Shown here piece by piece: positions 17,031 to 24,799 of a stretch of DNA of 64,000 bases (the stretch's first letter is position 1; every line of letters starts with the position of its first letter). Below the pieces are notes generated by a model that made no database searches, was not told the DNA's origin, and worked only from the letters and a program-made list of their open reading frames with translations. The position numbers and the translations under genes were made by a program. This stretch comes from Thetidibacter halocola (GTDB lineage Bacteria; Pseudomonadota; Alphaproteobacteria; Rhodobacterales; Rhodobacteraceae): contig NZ_JAGTUU010000003.1 in assembly GCF_018224955.1 (NCBI RefSeq), positions 529,506 through 593,505 of the forward strand, given 5' to 3'.

Positions 17031-17084
17031 TTGCAAAAATGCCGGGAACAGGGGTAATCCGGCAAAAGGGTTTTGCATTAATGC
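17031..17084. promoter_or_regulatory. Paired LysR-type boxes between mmsA and lysR
   Basis: Two copies of TTGCA-WW-AATGC: TTGCAAAAATGC at 17031-17042 and TTGCATTAATGC at 17073-17084. Their starts are 42 bp apart, four helical turns. The second contains the perfect palindrome GCATTAATGC. This arrangement fits recognition and activation sites of a LysR-type regulator in a divergent promoter. Confidence 0.65.
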
Positions 17085-17094
17085 GGGTATTGCG

Positions 17095-17991
17095 ATGAGA
17101 GACAGCTGGGACGACCTGCGCATTTTCCTTGCCGTGGCGCGGGGGGAAAGCCTGTCTGCGGCGGCCAAGGCGCTGCGGATGGACCCGGGAACGGCCGGGC
17201 GCCGTGTGGCGCGGCTGGAGGCGGCGATGGGCGCGGCGCTGTTCGCCAAGAGCCCGCAGGGCTACGCCCTGACAGAGGCTGGCGCGCGGTTCCTGCGTCA
17301 TGCCGAAGAGGCGGAACAGGCCTTCTCGCTGGCGCGCGAAGCGGTGCAGGGCCGGTCCGAGGGGCTGTCGGGGCAGATCCGCATCGGTGCGCCGGATGGC
17401 TGCGCCAATTTCCTGCTGCCGCAGGTCTGCGCCCGCATCGTCGACGCCAACCCCGACCTCGAGGTGCAGATCGTCGCCCTGCCGCGCGTGGTGAACCTCA
17501 GCCGGCGCGAGGCCGACATGGCCATCGCCGTCTCGGCGCCCACGGCGGGGCGGCTGGTCGTGCAGAAGATGACCGATTATCGCCTGCATCTTGCGGCAAG
17601 CGACGCCTATCTTGCGAAAAACGCCCCGATCCGCGGCGTTGCGGACCTGCGTCACCACCGGATGGTGGGCTATATCCCCGACATGATCTTCGACAAGGAA
17701 CTGGACTACCTCTCGGACCTGGGCGTGCAGCACTTGCCGCTGGCCTCCAACTCCGTCTCGGTCCAGTTCCACTGGATCCGGCAGGGCGCGGGGCTGGGGA
17801 TCGTGCACGATTTCGCGCTGCCCGCCGCCACCGGCATGAGCCGCGTGTTGGCCGACCAGGTCAGCCTGACGCGCAGCTTCTACCTGGTGCGCCATGCCGA
17901 TGACCGGCGGCTGGAACGGATGAACCGCTTTGCCGCCGCGCTGGTCGAGGGCGTGCGGCAGGAATTGCAACGTCTGGAAGGTCTTGCTTGA
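17095..17991 (+). CDS. LysR-family regulator, probable regulator of mmsA
   Basis: 298 residues: N-terminal winged helix (WDDLRIFLAVARGESLSAAA, then RRVARLEAAMGAALF) and a C-terminal LysR substrate-binding domain (SGQIRIGAPDGCANFLLPQV onward). Start at 17095 gives MRDSWDDLRIF; upstream in-frame codons would run through the boxes and into mmsA. Divergent from mmsA with paired boxes in the 97-bp gap, so it most likely controls mmsA and itself. The inducer is unknown. Confidence 0.9.
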   Translation: MRDSWDDLRIFLAVARGESLSAAAKALRMDPGTAGRRVARLEAAMGAALFAKSPQGYALTEAGARFLRHAEEAEQAFSLAREAVQGRSEGLSGQIRIGAPDGCANFLLPQVCARIVDANPDLEVQIVALPRVVNLSRREADMAIAVSAPTAGRLVVQKMTDYRLHLAASDAYLAKNAPIRGVADLRHHRMVGYIPDMIFDKELDYLSDLGVQHLPLASNSVSVQFHWIRQGAGLGIVHDFALPAATGMSRVLADQVSLTRSFYLVRHADDRRLERMNRFAAALVEGVRQELQRLEGLA

Positions 17992-18051
17992 CAGAGCGGT
18001 ATACCGCGGTGGACCCTGACCTTACAGCCTCGTGACAGCAGGGAGGGTCGC

Positions 18052-18486
18052 ATGCAGGTCCAGAACATCCTCAAGAGCAAGGGCTCGGACGGCGTCGTCA
18101 CCGTGCCGCCCGGCACCACGATCTCGGCGGCCGCCAGGATCCTGACCGAGAAACGCATCGGCACGGTCGTGATCTCGAGCGACGGTGAGACCGCCGACGG
18201 CATCCTGTCGGAACGTGACATCGTGCGGGAACTGGCCAACCGCGGTGGCGGTTGCCTGACCGAGTCGGTGGACAGCTACATGACGCGAAACCTGCAAACC
18301 TGCACCCGGGCCGATCTGGCCGACGACGTGCTGGCGCGCATGACCGAAGGCCGCTTTCGCCACATGCCCGTGGTCGAGGACGGCAAGATGGTCGGCCTCA
18401 TCACGCTGGGCGACGTGGTCAAGGCGCGGCTCAGCGAACTGGCGATGGAGAAGAACGCCCTCGAAGGCATGATCATGGGGTATTGA
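18052..18486 (+). CDS. CBS-pair domain protein
   Basis: 144-residue cytoplasmic protein made of two CBS domains: VPPGTTISAAARILTEKRIGTVVISSDGETADGILSERDIVREL, then LADDVLARMTEGRFRHMPVVEDGKMVGLITLGDVVK. Such stand-alone pairs bind adenine nucleotides and act as energy or redox sensors; the partner is unknown. TTGACA at 17988 overlaps the end of the preceding gene and is followed by the palindrome GCGGTATACCGC, a possible promoter/operator, although no clear -10 follows. Confidence 0.92.
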   Translation: MQVQNILKSKGSDGVVTVPPGTTISAAARILTEKRIGTVVISSDGETADGILSERDIVRELANRGGGCLTESVDSYMTRNLQTCTRADLADDVLARMTEGRFRHMPVVEDGKMVGLITLGDVVKARLSELAMEKNALEGMIMGY

Positions 18487-18584
18487 GCCTTTCGCCTTGC
18501 AATCCGTCACGCAATAATGTTGCGTGCGCCCCGTGGGGCGGGCGGCATGGCCTGCGCCCCGGGGGACAGCGGAAGGGAGCATCC

Positions 18585-19100
18585 ATGCGCATCGGCCTAT
18601 ATCCGGGCACCTTCGATCCGATCACCAAGGGTCACATCGACATCATCCGGCGGGCCGCGCTTCTGGTCGACAGGTTGGTCATCGGTGTCGCGATCAACCG
18701 CGACAAGGGCCCGCTTTTCTCGCTCGAGGAACGCGTGGCGATGCTTGAGGCCGAGGTCGCGAGCCTGTCCGAACGCTTTGACACCGAATTCATCGTGCAT
18801 CCGTTCGAGAACCTGCTGATCGACTGCGCCCGCGACGTGGGCGCCTCGATCATCATCCGCGGGCTGCGCGCCGTGGCCGATTTCGAATACGAATTCCAGA
18901 TGGTCGGCATGAACCGGGCGCTGGACGATTCGGTCGAGACCGTCTTTCTGATGGCCGAGGCGCGGCACCAGGCCATCGCCTCCAAACTGGTCAAGGAAAT
19001 CGCGCGGCTGGGCGGGGACGTGTCGAAATTCGTCACGCCCCCGGTCAAGGTCGCGCTGGACGCACGGTTTTCGGGCTGCGCCGCGCCGCGCGCGCGCTGA
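18585..19100 (+). CDS. coaD: Phosphopantetheine adenylyltransferase
   Basis: Fourth step of CoA synthesis: 4'-phosphopantetheine plus ATP gives dephospho-CoA. 171 residues with the nucleotidyltransferase motif GTFDPITKGHIDII (the T/HxGH family), RGLRAVADFEYEFQM and the late motif SSxLVKE-like IASKLVKEIARLGGDVSKFV. The ATG follows GGGAG; an overlong frame starting inside the CBS gene is rejected. Lies 98 bp downstream of the CBS gene, same strand, possibly co-transcribed. Confidence 0.96.
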   Translation: MRIGLYPGTFDPITKGHIDIIRRAALLVDRLVIGVAINRDKGPLFSLEERVAMLEAEVASLSERFDTEFIVHPFENLLIDCARDVGASIIIRGLRAVADFEYEFQMVGMNRALDDSVETVFLMAEARHQAIASKLVKEIARLGGDVSKFVTPPVKVALDARFSGCAAPRAR

Positions 19101-19157
19101 CGGAATCGTAACCCCTGTGCGCGACAGTCCAGGACGGACAAGCGAAAGGGGGCTTTC

Positions 19158-19577
19158 ATGGATGTGACAAACGGTGGGTCTGCGGCGCTCTGCTGCGGCG
19201 GCAAGGGCAATGGCCGCGCGGTCGGCCACATGGCAAAGGCCGCGGTGGCCGAGGCGCGCGCGGCGGGGGCGGAACTGCCTGCCAATGCGCAGGGGCTCGC
19301 GGCCTCCGGCATCGCGCGCGGGATGGACGTGATGGCGATGCTGGCCGCCTACGGGCCGCCGCCTGTCGCCAGTCCGGAACCCACGCCCGATCTCGGGGTG
19401 GATCCGGCAGAAGCCTTACCGGCCACGAACGCGCCAGGCGAGGAGGCGGCGGTCGAGACGGCCGAACCCGAGGCCGGGATGGCGTCGGGCGAGGCCGTGA
19501 CGGGCTATGCTGCGTCGGTCGGCATCCTGTCGGTCACGGCCTCGGAAACCGCGCTGCAACTTCTGCAAGCGGTCTGA
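19158..19577 (+). CDS. Hypothetical Ala/Glu-rich protein
   Basis: 139 residues, not recognised. The N terminus NGGSAALCCGGKGNG holds a Cys pair within glycines, followed by an alanine-rich helix (HMAKAAVAEARAAGAELP) and a Pro/Glu-rich low-complexity half. No signal peptide. ATG preceded by GAAAGGGGG. The composition is consistent with a real but poorly conserved protein; the frame could also be a chance opening in high-GC DNA. Confidence 0.5.
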   Translation: MDVTNGGSAALCCGGKGNGRAVGHMAKAAVAEARAAGAELPANAQGLAASGIARGMDVMAMLAAYGPPPVASPEPTPDLGVDPAEALPATNAPGEEAAVETAEPEAGMASGEAVTGYAASVGILSVTASETALQLLQAV

Positions 19578-19589
19578 GCGCGTGGCGCG

Positions 19590-19748
19590 TCAGCCATAGA
19601 CGGCGTGGCGCGCCACGTCCTCTTCGTGGCCCTCGATATCAAGGTCGCGGCGGACGCTCATGGGCAGGGCGCGCAGTTCGTTGCGCGTGCGCAGGAAACG
19701 GGCGCGCCGTTCGGCGCGGTCGATCAGGGTGGCGATCATCGTGGTCAT
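19590..19748 (-). CDS. DUF1127-type small Arg-rich protein
   Basis: 52 residues, translating to MTTMIATLIDRAERRARFLR, then TRNELRALPMSVRRDLDIEG and a short His-containing tail. The helix with R-x-EL--LP--V-RDLDI is the DUF1127/YjiS pattern, common in multiple copies in Rhodobacteraceae and linked elsewhere to RNA metabolism and phosphate or stress responses. GAGG lies 8 bases before the ATG. A weak GTTA-N4-AAAC element lies 22 bp upstream. Confidence 0.8.
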   Translation of the reverse strand: MTTMIATLIDRAERRARFLRTRNELRALPMSVRRDLDIEGHEEDVARHAVYG

Positions 19749-19928
19749 GGTTCTGTCCTCGGTCTGATTTCGTTACCGCAAACATAGTGAGGCGGCGCCG
19801 CCAGAGGACCGCCACGAACCGTAACCCGCCTTGCGATCCGTGCATGGCGGCGCGCTGGATGGCAGTCGTCAACCTCCCGTTAAGCACAAAGCGTCAAGAT
19901 TTTCGCATTGTGAGTCAGGAGGGTCGCG

Positions 19929-20177
19929 ATGAACATTCTCCCGAACGCGGGGTTCCAGCGCCGGACAGCGCCGCGCCCATCCCGCCGGGCCAAGGCGTCG
20001 GACGGCACGGACAACGCCGAGGACACGGCGCGTGAACAGGCCACCAGCGTCGCGCCATCCGGCAGCCCGCATGTCCTGACCACGAGAACGCTGGTGCCCT
20101 CCATGCCGAAGTCCGGAACCGGAAAAAGGGCCGCGGCCGGCTATCACGCCGCCCGCGGCCCGATCTCGGCCAACTGA
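19929..20177 (+). CDS. Hypothetical small basic protein
   Basis: 82 residues rich in Arg, Ser, Thr and Ala, with no domain, signal or membrane segment recognised. The main argument for it is an excellent ribosome site, CAGGAGG, six bases before the ATG, and a 180-bp leader free of other genes. Low-complexity composition and lack of conserved motifs keep confidence moderate. Confidence 0.45.
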   Translation: MNILPNAGFQRRTAPRPSRRAKASDGTDNAEDTAREQATSVAPSGSPHVLTTRTLVPSMPKSGTGKRAAAGYHAARGPISAN

Positions 20178-20186
20178 AAGCCGTGC

Positions 20187-21188
20187 TCAGATCAGCTTGC
20201 CCATCGCCACGGCGGTATCCGCCATGCGGTTGGAAAAGCCCCACTCGTTATCATACCAGGTCAGGATGCGCACCATCGTGCCGTCCATGACCTTGGTCTG
20301 GTCGGTGGCGAAGATCGAGGAATGCGGGTCGTGGTTGAAGTCGATCGAGACATTGGGCCGGTCGGTATAGCCCAGCACGCCCTTCAGCGGCCCGTTGGCC
20401 GCGGCGCGGATCGCGTCGTTGATCTCGGCCACGCTGGTTGCGCGGGATGCCTCGAAGGTCAGGTCGACCACCGAGACATTGGGCGTCGGCACCCGGATCG
20501 CGACGCCGTCGAGCTTGCCATTGAGTTCCGGCAGCACAAGGCCCACGGCCTTGGCCGCGCCGGTGCTGGTCGGGATCATCGACAGCGCTGCGGCGCGGGC
20601 GCGGTAGAGATCCTTGTGCATCGTGTCCAGCGTCGGCTGGTCGCCGGTGTAGGAATGCACCGTCGTCATGAAGCCGCGGGTGATGCCGATCGTGTCGTTC
20701 AGCACCTTGGCCACCGGCGACAGGCAGTTCGTCGTGCAGGACGCGTTCGAGACAATGATGTCATCCTTCGTCAGCACGTCGTGGTTGACGCCGTAAACGA
20801 TGGTCTTGTCGGCATTGGTGCCGGGGGCCGAGATCAGAACGCGCTTGGCACCGGTTTCGAGATGCGCCTCGCACTTGTCCCGCGCGGTGAAGATGCCGGT
20901 GCATTCCAGGATGATGTCCACGTCACCCCAGGGAAGTTCCGCCGGGTTGCGGATCGCGGTCACGCGCATCGGCCCGCGGCCCACGTCGATCCAGTCGTCA
21001 CCGGTCGTCACCTCGGCCGGAAAGCGGCCATGCACGCTGTCGAATTGCAGCAGGTGGGCGTTGGTCTCGACCGGGCCCAGGTCGTTGATCGCGACCACCT
21101 CGATATCGGTGCGGCCCGATTCGAGGATTCCGCGCAGGACGTTGCGCCCGATCCGGCCGAACCCGTTGATGGCAACCTTGACAGTCAT
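20187..21188 (-). CDS. gap: Glyceraldehyde-3-phosphate dehydrogenase, type I
   Basis: Glycolytic/gluconeogenic NAD(P)-linked enzyme, 333 residues. N-terminal Rossmann motif [13 protein letters not shown], catalytic Cys in [12 protein letters not shown], catalytic His in [10 protein letters not shown], and the C-terminal [19 protein letters not shown]4-TAACA operator lies 28 bp upstream of the start, matching that before edd, so co-regulation with the Entner-Doudoroff pathway by a LacI-type regulator (CceR in Rhodobacter) is likely. A small membrane protein gene lies just upstream on the same strand. Confidence 0.97.
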   Translation of the reverse strand: MTVKVAINGFGRIGRNVLRGILESGRTDIEVVAINDLGPVETNAHLLQFDSVHGRFPAEVTTGDDWIDVGRGPMRVTAIRNPAELPWGDVDIILECTGIFTARDKCEAHLETGAKRVLISAPGTNADKTIVYGVNHDVLTKDDIIVSNASCTTNCLSPVAKVLNDTIGITRGFMTTVHSYTGDQPTLDTMHKDLYRARAAALSMIPTSTGAAKAVGLVLPELNGKLDGVAIRVPTPNVSVVDLTFEASRATSVAEINDAIRAAANGPLKGVLGYTDRPNVSIDFNHDPHSSIFATDQTKVMDGTMVRILTWYDNEWGFSNRMADTAVAMGKLI

Positions 21189-21216
21189 GGAAATCTCCCT
21201 TTCCCGGTGTGGGTGA

Positions 21217-21230
21217 TGTTACCGCTAACA
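21217..21230. promoter_or_regulatory. LacI/CceR-type operator of gap
   Basis: TGTTACCGCTAACA: TGTTA and TAACA arms around CCGC, 28 bp before the gap start. The same pattern occurs before edd at 40191. Confidence 0.7.
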
Positions 21231-21261
21231 AGCAAAGCGGCGTTGGAAAGTCAACCGGTCG

Positions 21262-21405
21262 TCAGCGCCAGAAGGCCAGCCAGTCCAGCAGGACGAACAG
21301 CTTGCGGGCCAGGAAAAGCAGGGCGCGCGCATCTGCAAGGACGTAGTCGGCGACCGCGCCGCCGACCAGCACGAGCCCCAGAATGATCGCAAGGCGGTTG
21401 GTCAT
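21262..21405 (-). CDS. Small membrane protein upstream of gap
   Basis: 47 residues: MTNRLAIILGLVLVGGAVAD forms a hydrophobic helix, then YVLADARALLFLARKLFVLL and the end DWLAFWR. One or two membrane segments with a Trp/Arg end; no named family is recognised, but I recall similar proteins in this position in Rhodobacteraceae. AGGGA lies 8 bases before the ATG. Same strand as gap, 73 bp away, with the gap operator between them, so it may have a separate promoter. Confidence 0.72.
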   Translation of the reverse strand: MTNRLAIILGLVLVGGAVADYVLADARALLFLARKLFVLLDWLAFWR

Positions 21406-21448
21406 CACGCAAGTCCCTGTCCCTTGCGCCCGTTTGTGCCAGAGGGCG

Positions 21449-21468
21449 GGGGCGCTGTCACGCGCCCC
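21449..21468 (-). terminator. Hairpin after ornithine cyclodeaminase gene
   Basis: GGGGCGC-TGTCAC-GCGCCCC, 5 bp past the ocd stop on the minus strand; no U tract. Confidence 0.45.
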
Positions 21469-21473
21469 TTGGC

Positions 21474-22529
21474 TCAGGCGGCCTGCGCGGCCTCGGCCCG
21501 CATCAGCATGCCGAACAGGTCGCGCGGGTCATCCGGGTCTGCCAGCAGGTCGAGCATGGCGAACTGGCCGGTTTCCAGCGCCTTGGCATGCACGGTGCGC
21601 AGCGCGCTGAAATCCTCGATGGCGAAGCCGACACTGTCGAACAGCGTGATCTGCCGGTCGGCGGTGCGCCCCGGCGCACGGCCCGCCAGCACCTGCCAGA
21701 ACTCGGTCACCGGGTGATCCGGGGCAAGCTGCTGGATCTCGCCCTCGATCCGTGTCTGGGGCGGATATTCGACGAAGATGGTCGAGCGGTGCAGGATCGC
21801 CTCGGCCAGCTCGGTTTTGCCGGGGCAGTCGCCGCCGATGGCGTTCAGATGCACGCCCGCACCCACCATGTTGTCGCTGAGCACGGTGGCGCTGCGCTTG
21901 TCGGCAGTGCAGGTGGTGACGATCTGCGCGCCCTCGATTGCCTCTTCGGGGCTGCGGCAGGGGACCACGGTCAGGCCTGTGCTGGCGAGGTTGCGAGCGC
22001 ATTTCGCGGTCGCCGCCGGGTCGGTATCGAAAAGTCGCACGGTGTCGATGCCGACGATGTGCTGCATGGCGACGCTCTGGAATTCCGCCTGCGCGCCGTT
22101 TCCGATCATCGCCATGACGCGGCTGCCGCTGGGTGCCAGGTGTTTCGCCGCCAACGCCGACATGGCGGCGGTGCGCAGCGCGGTCAGCAAGGTCATTTCC
22201 GACAGCAGCAGTGGATAGCCCGTGGCCATGTCCGCCAGCAGCCCGAAGGCGGTCACGGTCTGCAACCCGTCCTGGGTGTTCTTCGGATGGCCGTTGACGT
22301 ATTTGAAGGCGTAATGCGTGTCGTCGGCGGTGGGCATCAGCTCGATCACGCCGACGGGAGAGTGGGCGGCGACGCGGGGCGTCTTGTCGAAGCTCTCCCA
22401 GCGCAGGAAGTCCTCCTCGATGGCCTGGGCGATGGCGGCGATCATCGGGCGCAGGCCGACCGCATGGATCAGCCGCATCATGGCTTCAACGGAAACGAAG
22501 GGAACGAGGGCCTTGTCGGAGGGGGTCAT
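21474..22529 (-). CDS. Ornithine cyclodeaminase
   Basis: 351-residue NAD-dependent enzyme of the OCD/mu-crystallin family converting ornithine to proline and ammonia. Seen: PLLLSEMTLLTALRTAAMSALAAKHLA and the nucleotide-binding MAMIGNGAQAEFQSVAM, IVTTCTADK and GVHLNAIGGDCPGKTEL. Start at 22529 places AAGGA seven to eight bases upstream; an ATG two codons earlier is too close to it. Directly downstream of arginase, so together they take arginine to proline. Confidence 0.93.
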   Translation of the reverse strand: MTPSDKALVPFVSVEAMMRLIHAVGLRPMIAAIAQAIEEDFLRWESFDKTPRVAAHSPVGVIELMPTADDTHYAFKYVNGHPKNTQDGLQTVTAFGLLADMATGYPLLLSEMTLLTALRTAAMSALAAKHLAPSGSRVMAMIGNGAQAEFQSVAMQHIVGIDTVRLFDTDPAATAKCARNLASTGLTVVPCRSPEEAIEGAQIVTTCTADKRSATVLSDNMVGAGVHLNAIGGDCPGKTELAEAILHRSTIFVEYPPQTRIEGEIQQLAPDHPVTEFWQVLAGRAPGRTADRQITLFDSVGFAIEDFSALRTVHAKALETGQFAMLDLLADPDDPRDLFGMLMRAEAAQAA

Positions 22530-22611
22530 GGTCATTTCCTTTGCGATGGCGGGCGACGTGCGTGCCGGACGCTGTCCGTCACGACACCCCACCCACCATC
22601 CCTTTGCGGTG

Positions 22612-23532
22612 TCAGAGGATGCGGGGGGTGGGGCGGTCGAAGACGCGGCGTCCCAGCGCAGAGGCGCAGAGATCGACCATAAGCTGCGCGGTGCGGCCGC
22701 GCTCATCCAGCATCGGGTTCAGCTCCACCAGGTCCATCGAGGTCATCAATCCGCTGTCGTGGATCATCTCCATCGCCAGATGCGCCTCGCGGACGGTGGC
22801 GCCGCCCGGCACGGTGGTGCCCACGGCGGGTGCCACGGCCGGGTCGAGGAAGTCGACGTCGAGCGAGACATGCAGCATGCCGCCGGCCTGCTCCACGCGG
22901 TCGAGGAAGGCGCCCAGCAGGGCCGAGATGCCGCGTTCGTCCAGCGCGCGCATGTCGTGGCAGAGCACCGGCGTTTCCTCGAGCGCGCGGCGCTCGTCCG
23001 GGTCGACCGAGCGCAGGCCGATGATGCAGACATTCTGCTGCGGCACGGGATGCGGCACCGGCGGGAAATGGTCAAAGCCGTCGCGGCCGGTGACATAGGC
23101 CAGTGGCGTGCCGTGCAGGTTGCCGCTGCTGGTGCTGCGCGGCGTGTGGAAGTCGGAATGCGCGTCGAGCCAGAGCACGAATTGCGGGCGGCCCGAGTCC
23201 GCGGCGTGGGCGGCCACGCCATGCACGCTGCCCAGCGACAGGGCGTGGTCGCCGCCCATGAAGATCGGCAGGCCTTCGGTCATCGCCGCGCTTGCGGCGC
23301 GGGACAGCGCCTGCGTCCAGCCGATGGTGCGGGGCAGATCGTGGAGGTGGGTGTCCTCGGGCAGGTCGACCGCGTCGGGCGCCACGTTGCCGAGGTCGCG
23401 GACGCTGTGGCCCAGGTCCGAAAGCGCGCCTTCGATCCGGGCGCATCGAAAGGCGTCGGGCCCCATCAGGCAGCCGTCGCGGCGCTTGCCGCTGTCCACG
23501 GGGGCGCCGATGAGCAGGATGGGTCGAGTCAT
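22612..23532 (-). CDS. rocF: Arginase
   Basis: Mn-dependent hydrolase of 306 residues making ornithine and urea from arginine. Metal-binding motifs: GGDHALSLGS, LDAHSDFHT and SLDVDFLDPAVAP; the substrate loop SGNLHGTPLAY also matches. First gene of an arginase-ocd pair, with a 105-bp gap to a divergent Lrp/AsnC regulator. Agmatinase and related ureohydrolases share the fold, but the ocd neighbour supports arginase. Confidence 0.94.
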   Translation of the reverse strand: MTRPILLIGAPVDSGKRRDGCLMGPDAFRCARIEGALSDLGHSVRDLGNVAPDAVDLPEDTHLHDLPRTIGWTQALSRAASAAMTEGLPIFMGGDHALSLGSVHGVAAHAADSGRPQFVLWLDAHSDFHTPRSTSSGNLHGTPLAYVTGRDGFDHFPPVPHPVPQQNVCIIGLRSVDPDERRALEETPVLCHDMRALDERGISALLGAFLDRVEQAGGMLHVSLDVDFLDPAVAPAVGTTVPGGATVREAHLAMEMIHDSGLMTSMDLVELNPMLDERGRTAQLMVDLCASALGRRVFDRPTPRIL

Positions 23533-23637
23533 ATCGAAGGTCCTTGTTCGCTGTTGCATGGGATGTGCCGCCGAAACGTGCAGGGAAACAGTGGTCATTT
23601 TGCACGATTTGGGGCATGGTTGACCGAAACGGACGGA

Positions 23638-24078
23638 ATGGCTGCCGAAATGGATGAAACCGACCAAGCGATCCTGTCCGCGCTGCGCCGCGATGCCCGA
23701 GCCGGGTTTTCCGACCTGGCAGCGGAACTGGGCCTGTCCCGGACCACGGTGCGGGCGCGGATCGACAAGATGCTGGCGCGGGGCGACATCCTGGGCTTTG
23801 GCGTGGTCACTCGGGCGGATGTGGCCAGCGACCCGGTGCGGGCACTGACCATGATCGCGATCGAGGGGCGCGGCACCGACCGGGTGATCCGGCAACTGTC
23901 CGGCCTGCCCGAGATCCGCGCGCTGCACACGACCAATGGCCGCTGGGACGTGATCGCGGAACTGGGCGCGCCGGGGCTCGAGGCGCTGGACGCGGTGCTG
24001 ACCCGCATCCGCCGCCTTGACGGGGTGGCCAATTCCGAGACATCGCTGTTGCTGGCGACGCGCAAGGCTGGGCGGTAA
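23638..24078 (+). CDS. Lrp/AsnC-family regulator of arginine catabolism
   Basis: 146 residues: winged helix (DETDQAILSALRRDARAGFSDLA, ELGLSRTTVRARIDKML) and a C-terminal RAM ligand-binding domain (ALTMIAIEGRGTDRVIRQLSG, HTTNGRWDVIAEL). Divergent from arginase/ocd, so it very probably activates them in response to arginine or ornithine. Start at 23638 (MAAEMDETDQ); a second in-frame ATG four codons later has no ribosome site. The long open frame further upstream is not coding. Confidence 0.9.
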   Translation: MAAEMDETDQAILSALRRDARAGFSDLAAELGLSRTTVRARIDKMLARGDILGFGVVTRADVASDPVRALTMIAIEGRGTDRVIRQLSGLPEIRALHTTNGRWDVIAELGAPGLEALDAVLTRIRRLDGVANSETSLLLATRKAGR

Positions 24079-24085
24079 CCGGGCA

Positions 24086-24142
24086 GGGGGCGCTGCCCCC
24101 GTCCGCGGCGGGCTCCCGCCGAGTTTTCGGGCAAGATGAAGG
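24086..24142. repeat. Intergenic hairpin repeat, copy C
   Basis: GGGGGC-GCT-GCCCCC, a second hairpin GGCGGG-CT-CCCGCC, then GAGTTTTC and GGGCAAGATGAAGG. Same layout as copy D (38291). Lies between convergent genes, 15 bp past the stop of the minus-strand response-regulator gene. Confidence 0.65.
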
Positions 24143-24157
24143 AGCGGAGGCTGGCGC

Positions 24158-24799
24158 CTAGAGATTGGCGCCGGTGCCCTGGAGCACTCCATGTTCCAGC
24201 GCGTAGCGGGTGAGGCCAGCGGTCGAGGAAATGCCCAGCTTGCGCTTGATGTTCTTGCGGTGGGTCTCGACCGTGCGCACCGAGATGTCGAGGGCCAGCG
24301 CGACCTCCTTGTTGGACTTGCCCTGCGCCAGTTGCAGCAGGATCGTCTGTTCGCGGTTGGTCAGTTGCTCGCGCCCGGCGCGGTCGGGCGAGAGCGCGTC
24401 CTCGGCCCCGGTGCACAGGTAACGCCCGCCCGCCATAACCGTGTCGATGGCTGTCTTGATCTCGTCCGTCGGCACGTCCTTGAGGATATAACCGCGCGCG
24501 CCGTGGCTGAGCGCGGTCTGCACGTATTCGGGTGTGTCATGCATGGACAGCACGAGGATGCGGGTGTCGGGGCGGCGTTCGAGGATCATCTCGGTGGCCG
24601 AGAGGCCGCCGAGGCCGGGCATGTTGAGGTCCATCAGGATCACGTCGGGCGACAGGGCGTCGAGCCGGTCGATCATCTGCTGGCCGTCGGACAGGGTGGC
24701 GATCACGTCGATGTCGTCATAGCTTTCGAGGATCGCCTCGATGCCTTCGGCGACCATCGGGTGATCGTCGACGACAGCGACTCGGGTGGGTCTGGTCAT
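24158..24799 (-). CDS. NarL/LuxR-type response regulator
   Basis: 213 residues. Receiver domain with acidic pair VVDDH, phospho-acceptor Asp in DVILMDLNMPG and the Lys in YILKDV; C-terminal LuxR helix-turn-helix LTNREQTILLQLAQGKSNKEVALALDISVRTVETHRKNIKRKLG. Overlaps the kinase gene by 4 bp (ATGA), a tight two-component operon. Divergent from a TRAP transporter, the probable target, as with the MctSR and DctSR type systems. Confidence 0.94.
   Translation of the reverse strand: MTRPTRVAVVDDHPMVAEGIEAILESYDDIDVIATLSDGQQMIDRLDALSPDVILMDLNMPGLGGLSATEMILERRPDTRILVLSMHDTPEYVQTALSHGARGYILKDVPTDEIKTAIDTVMAGGRYLCTGAEDALSPDRAGREQLTNREQTILLQLAQGKSNKEVALALDISVRTVETHRKNIKRKLGISSTAGLTRYALEHGVLQGTGANL

Noticed and set aside
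14964..17057. 697-codon plus-strand frame
   Set aside because: Antisense to mmsA and one of the small paralogues.
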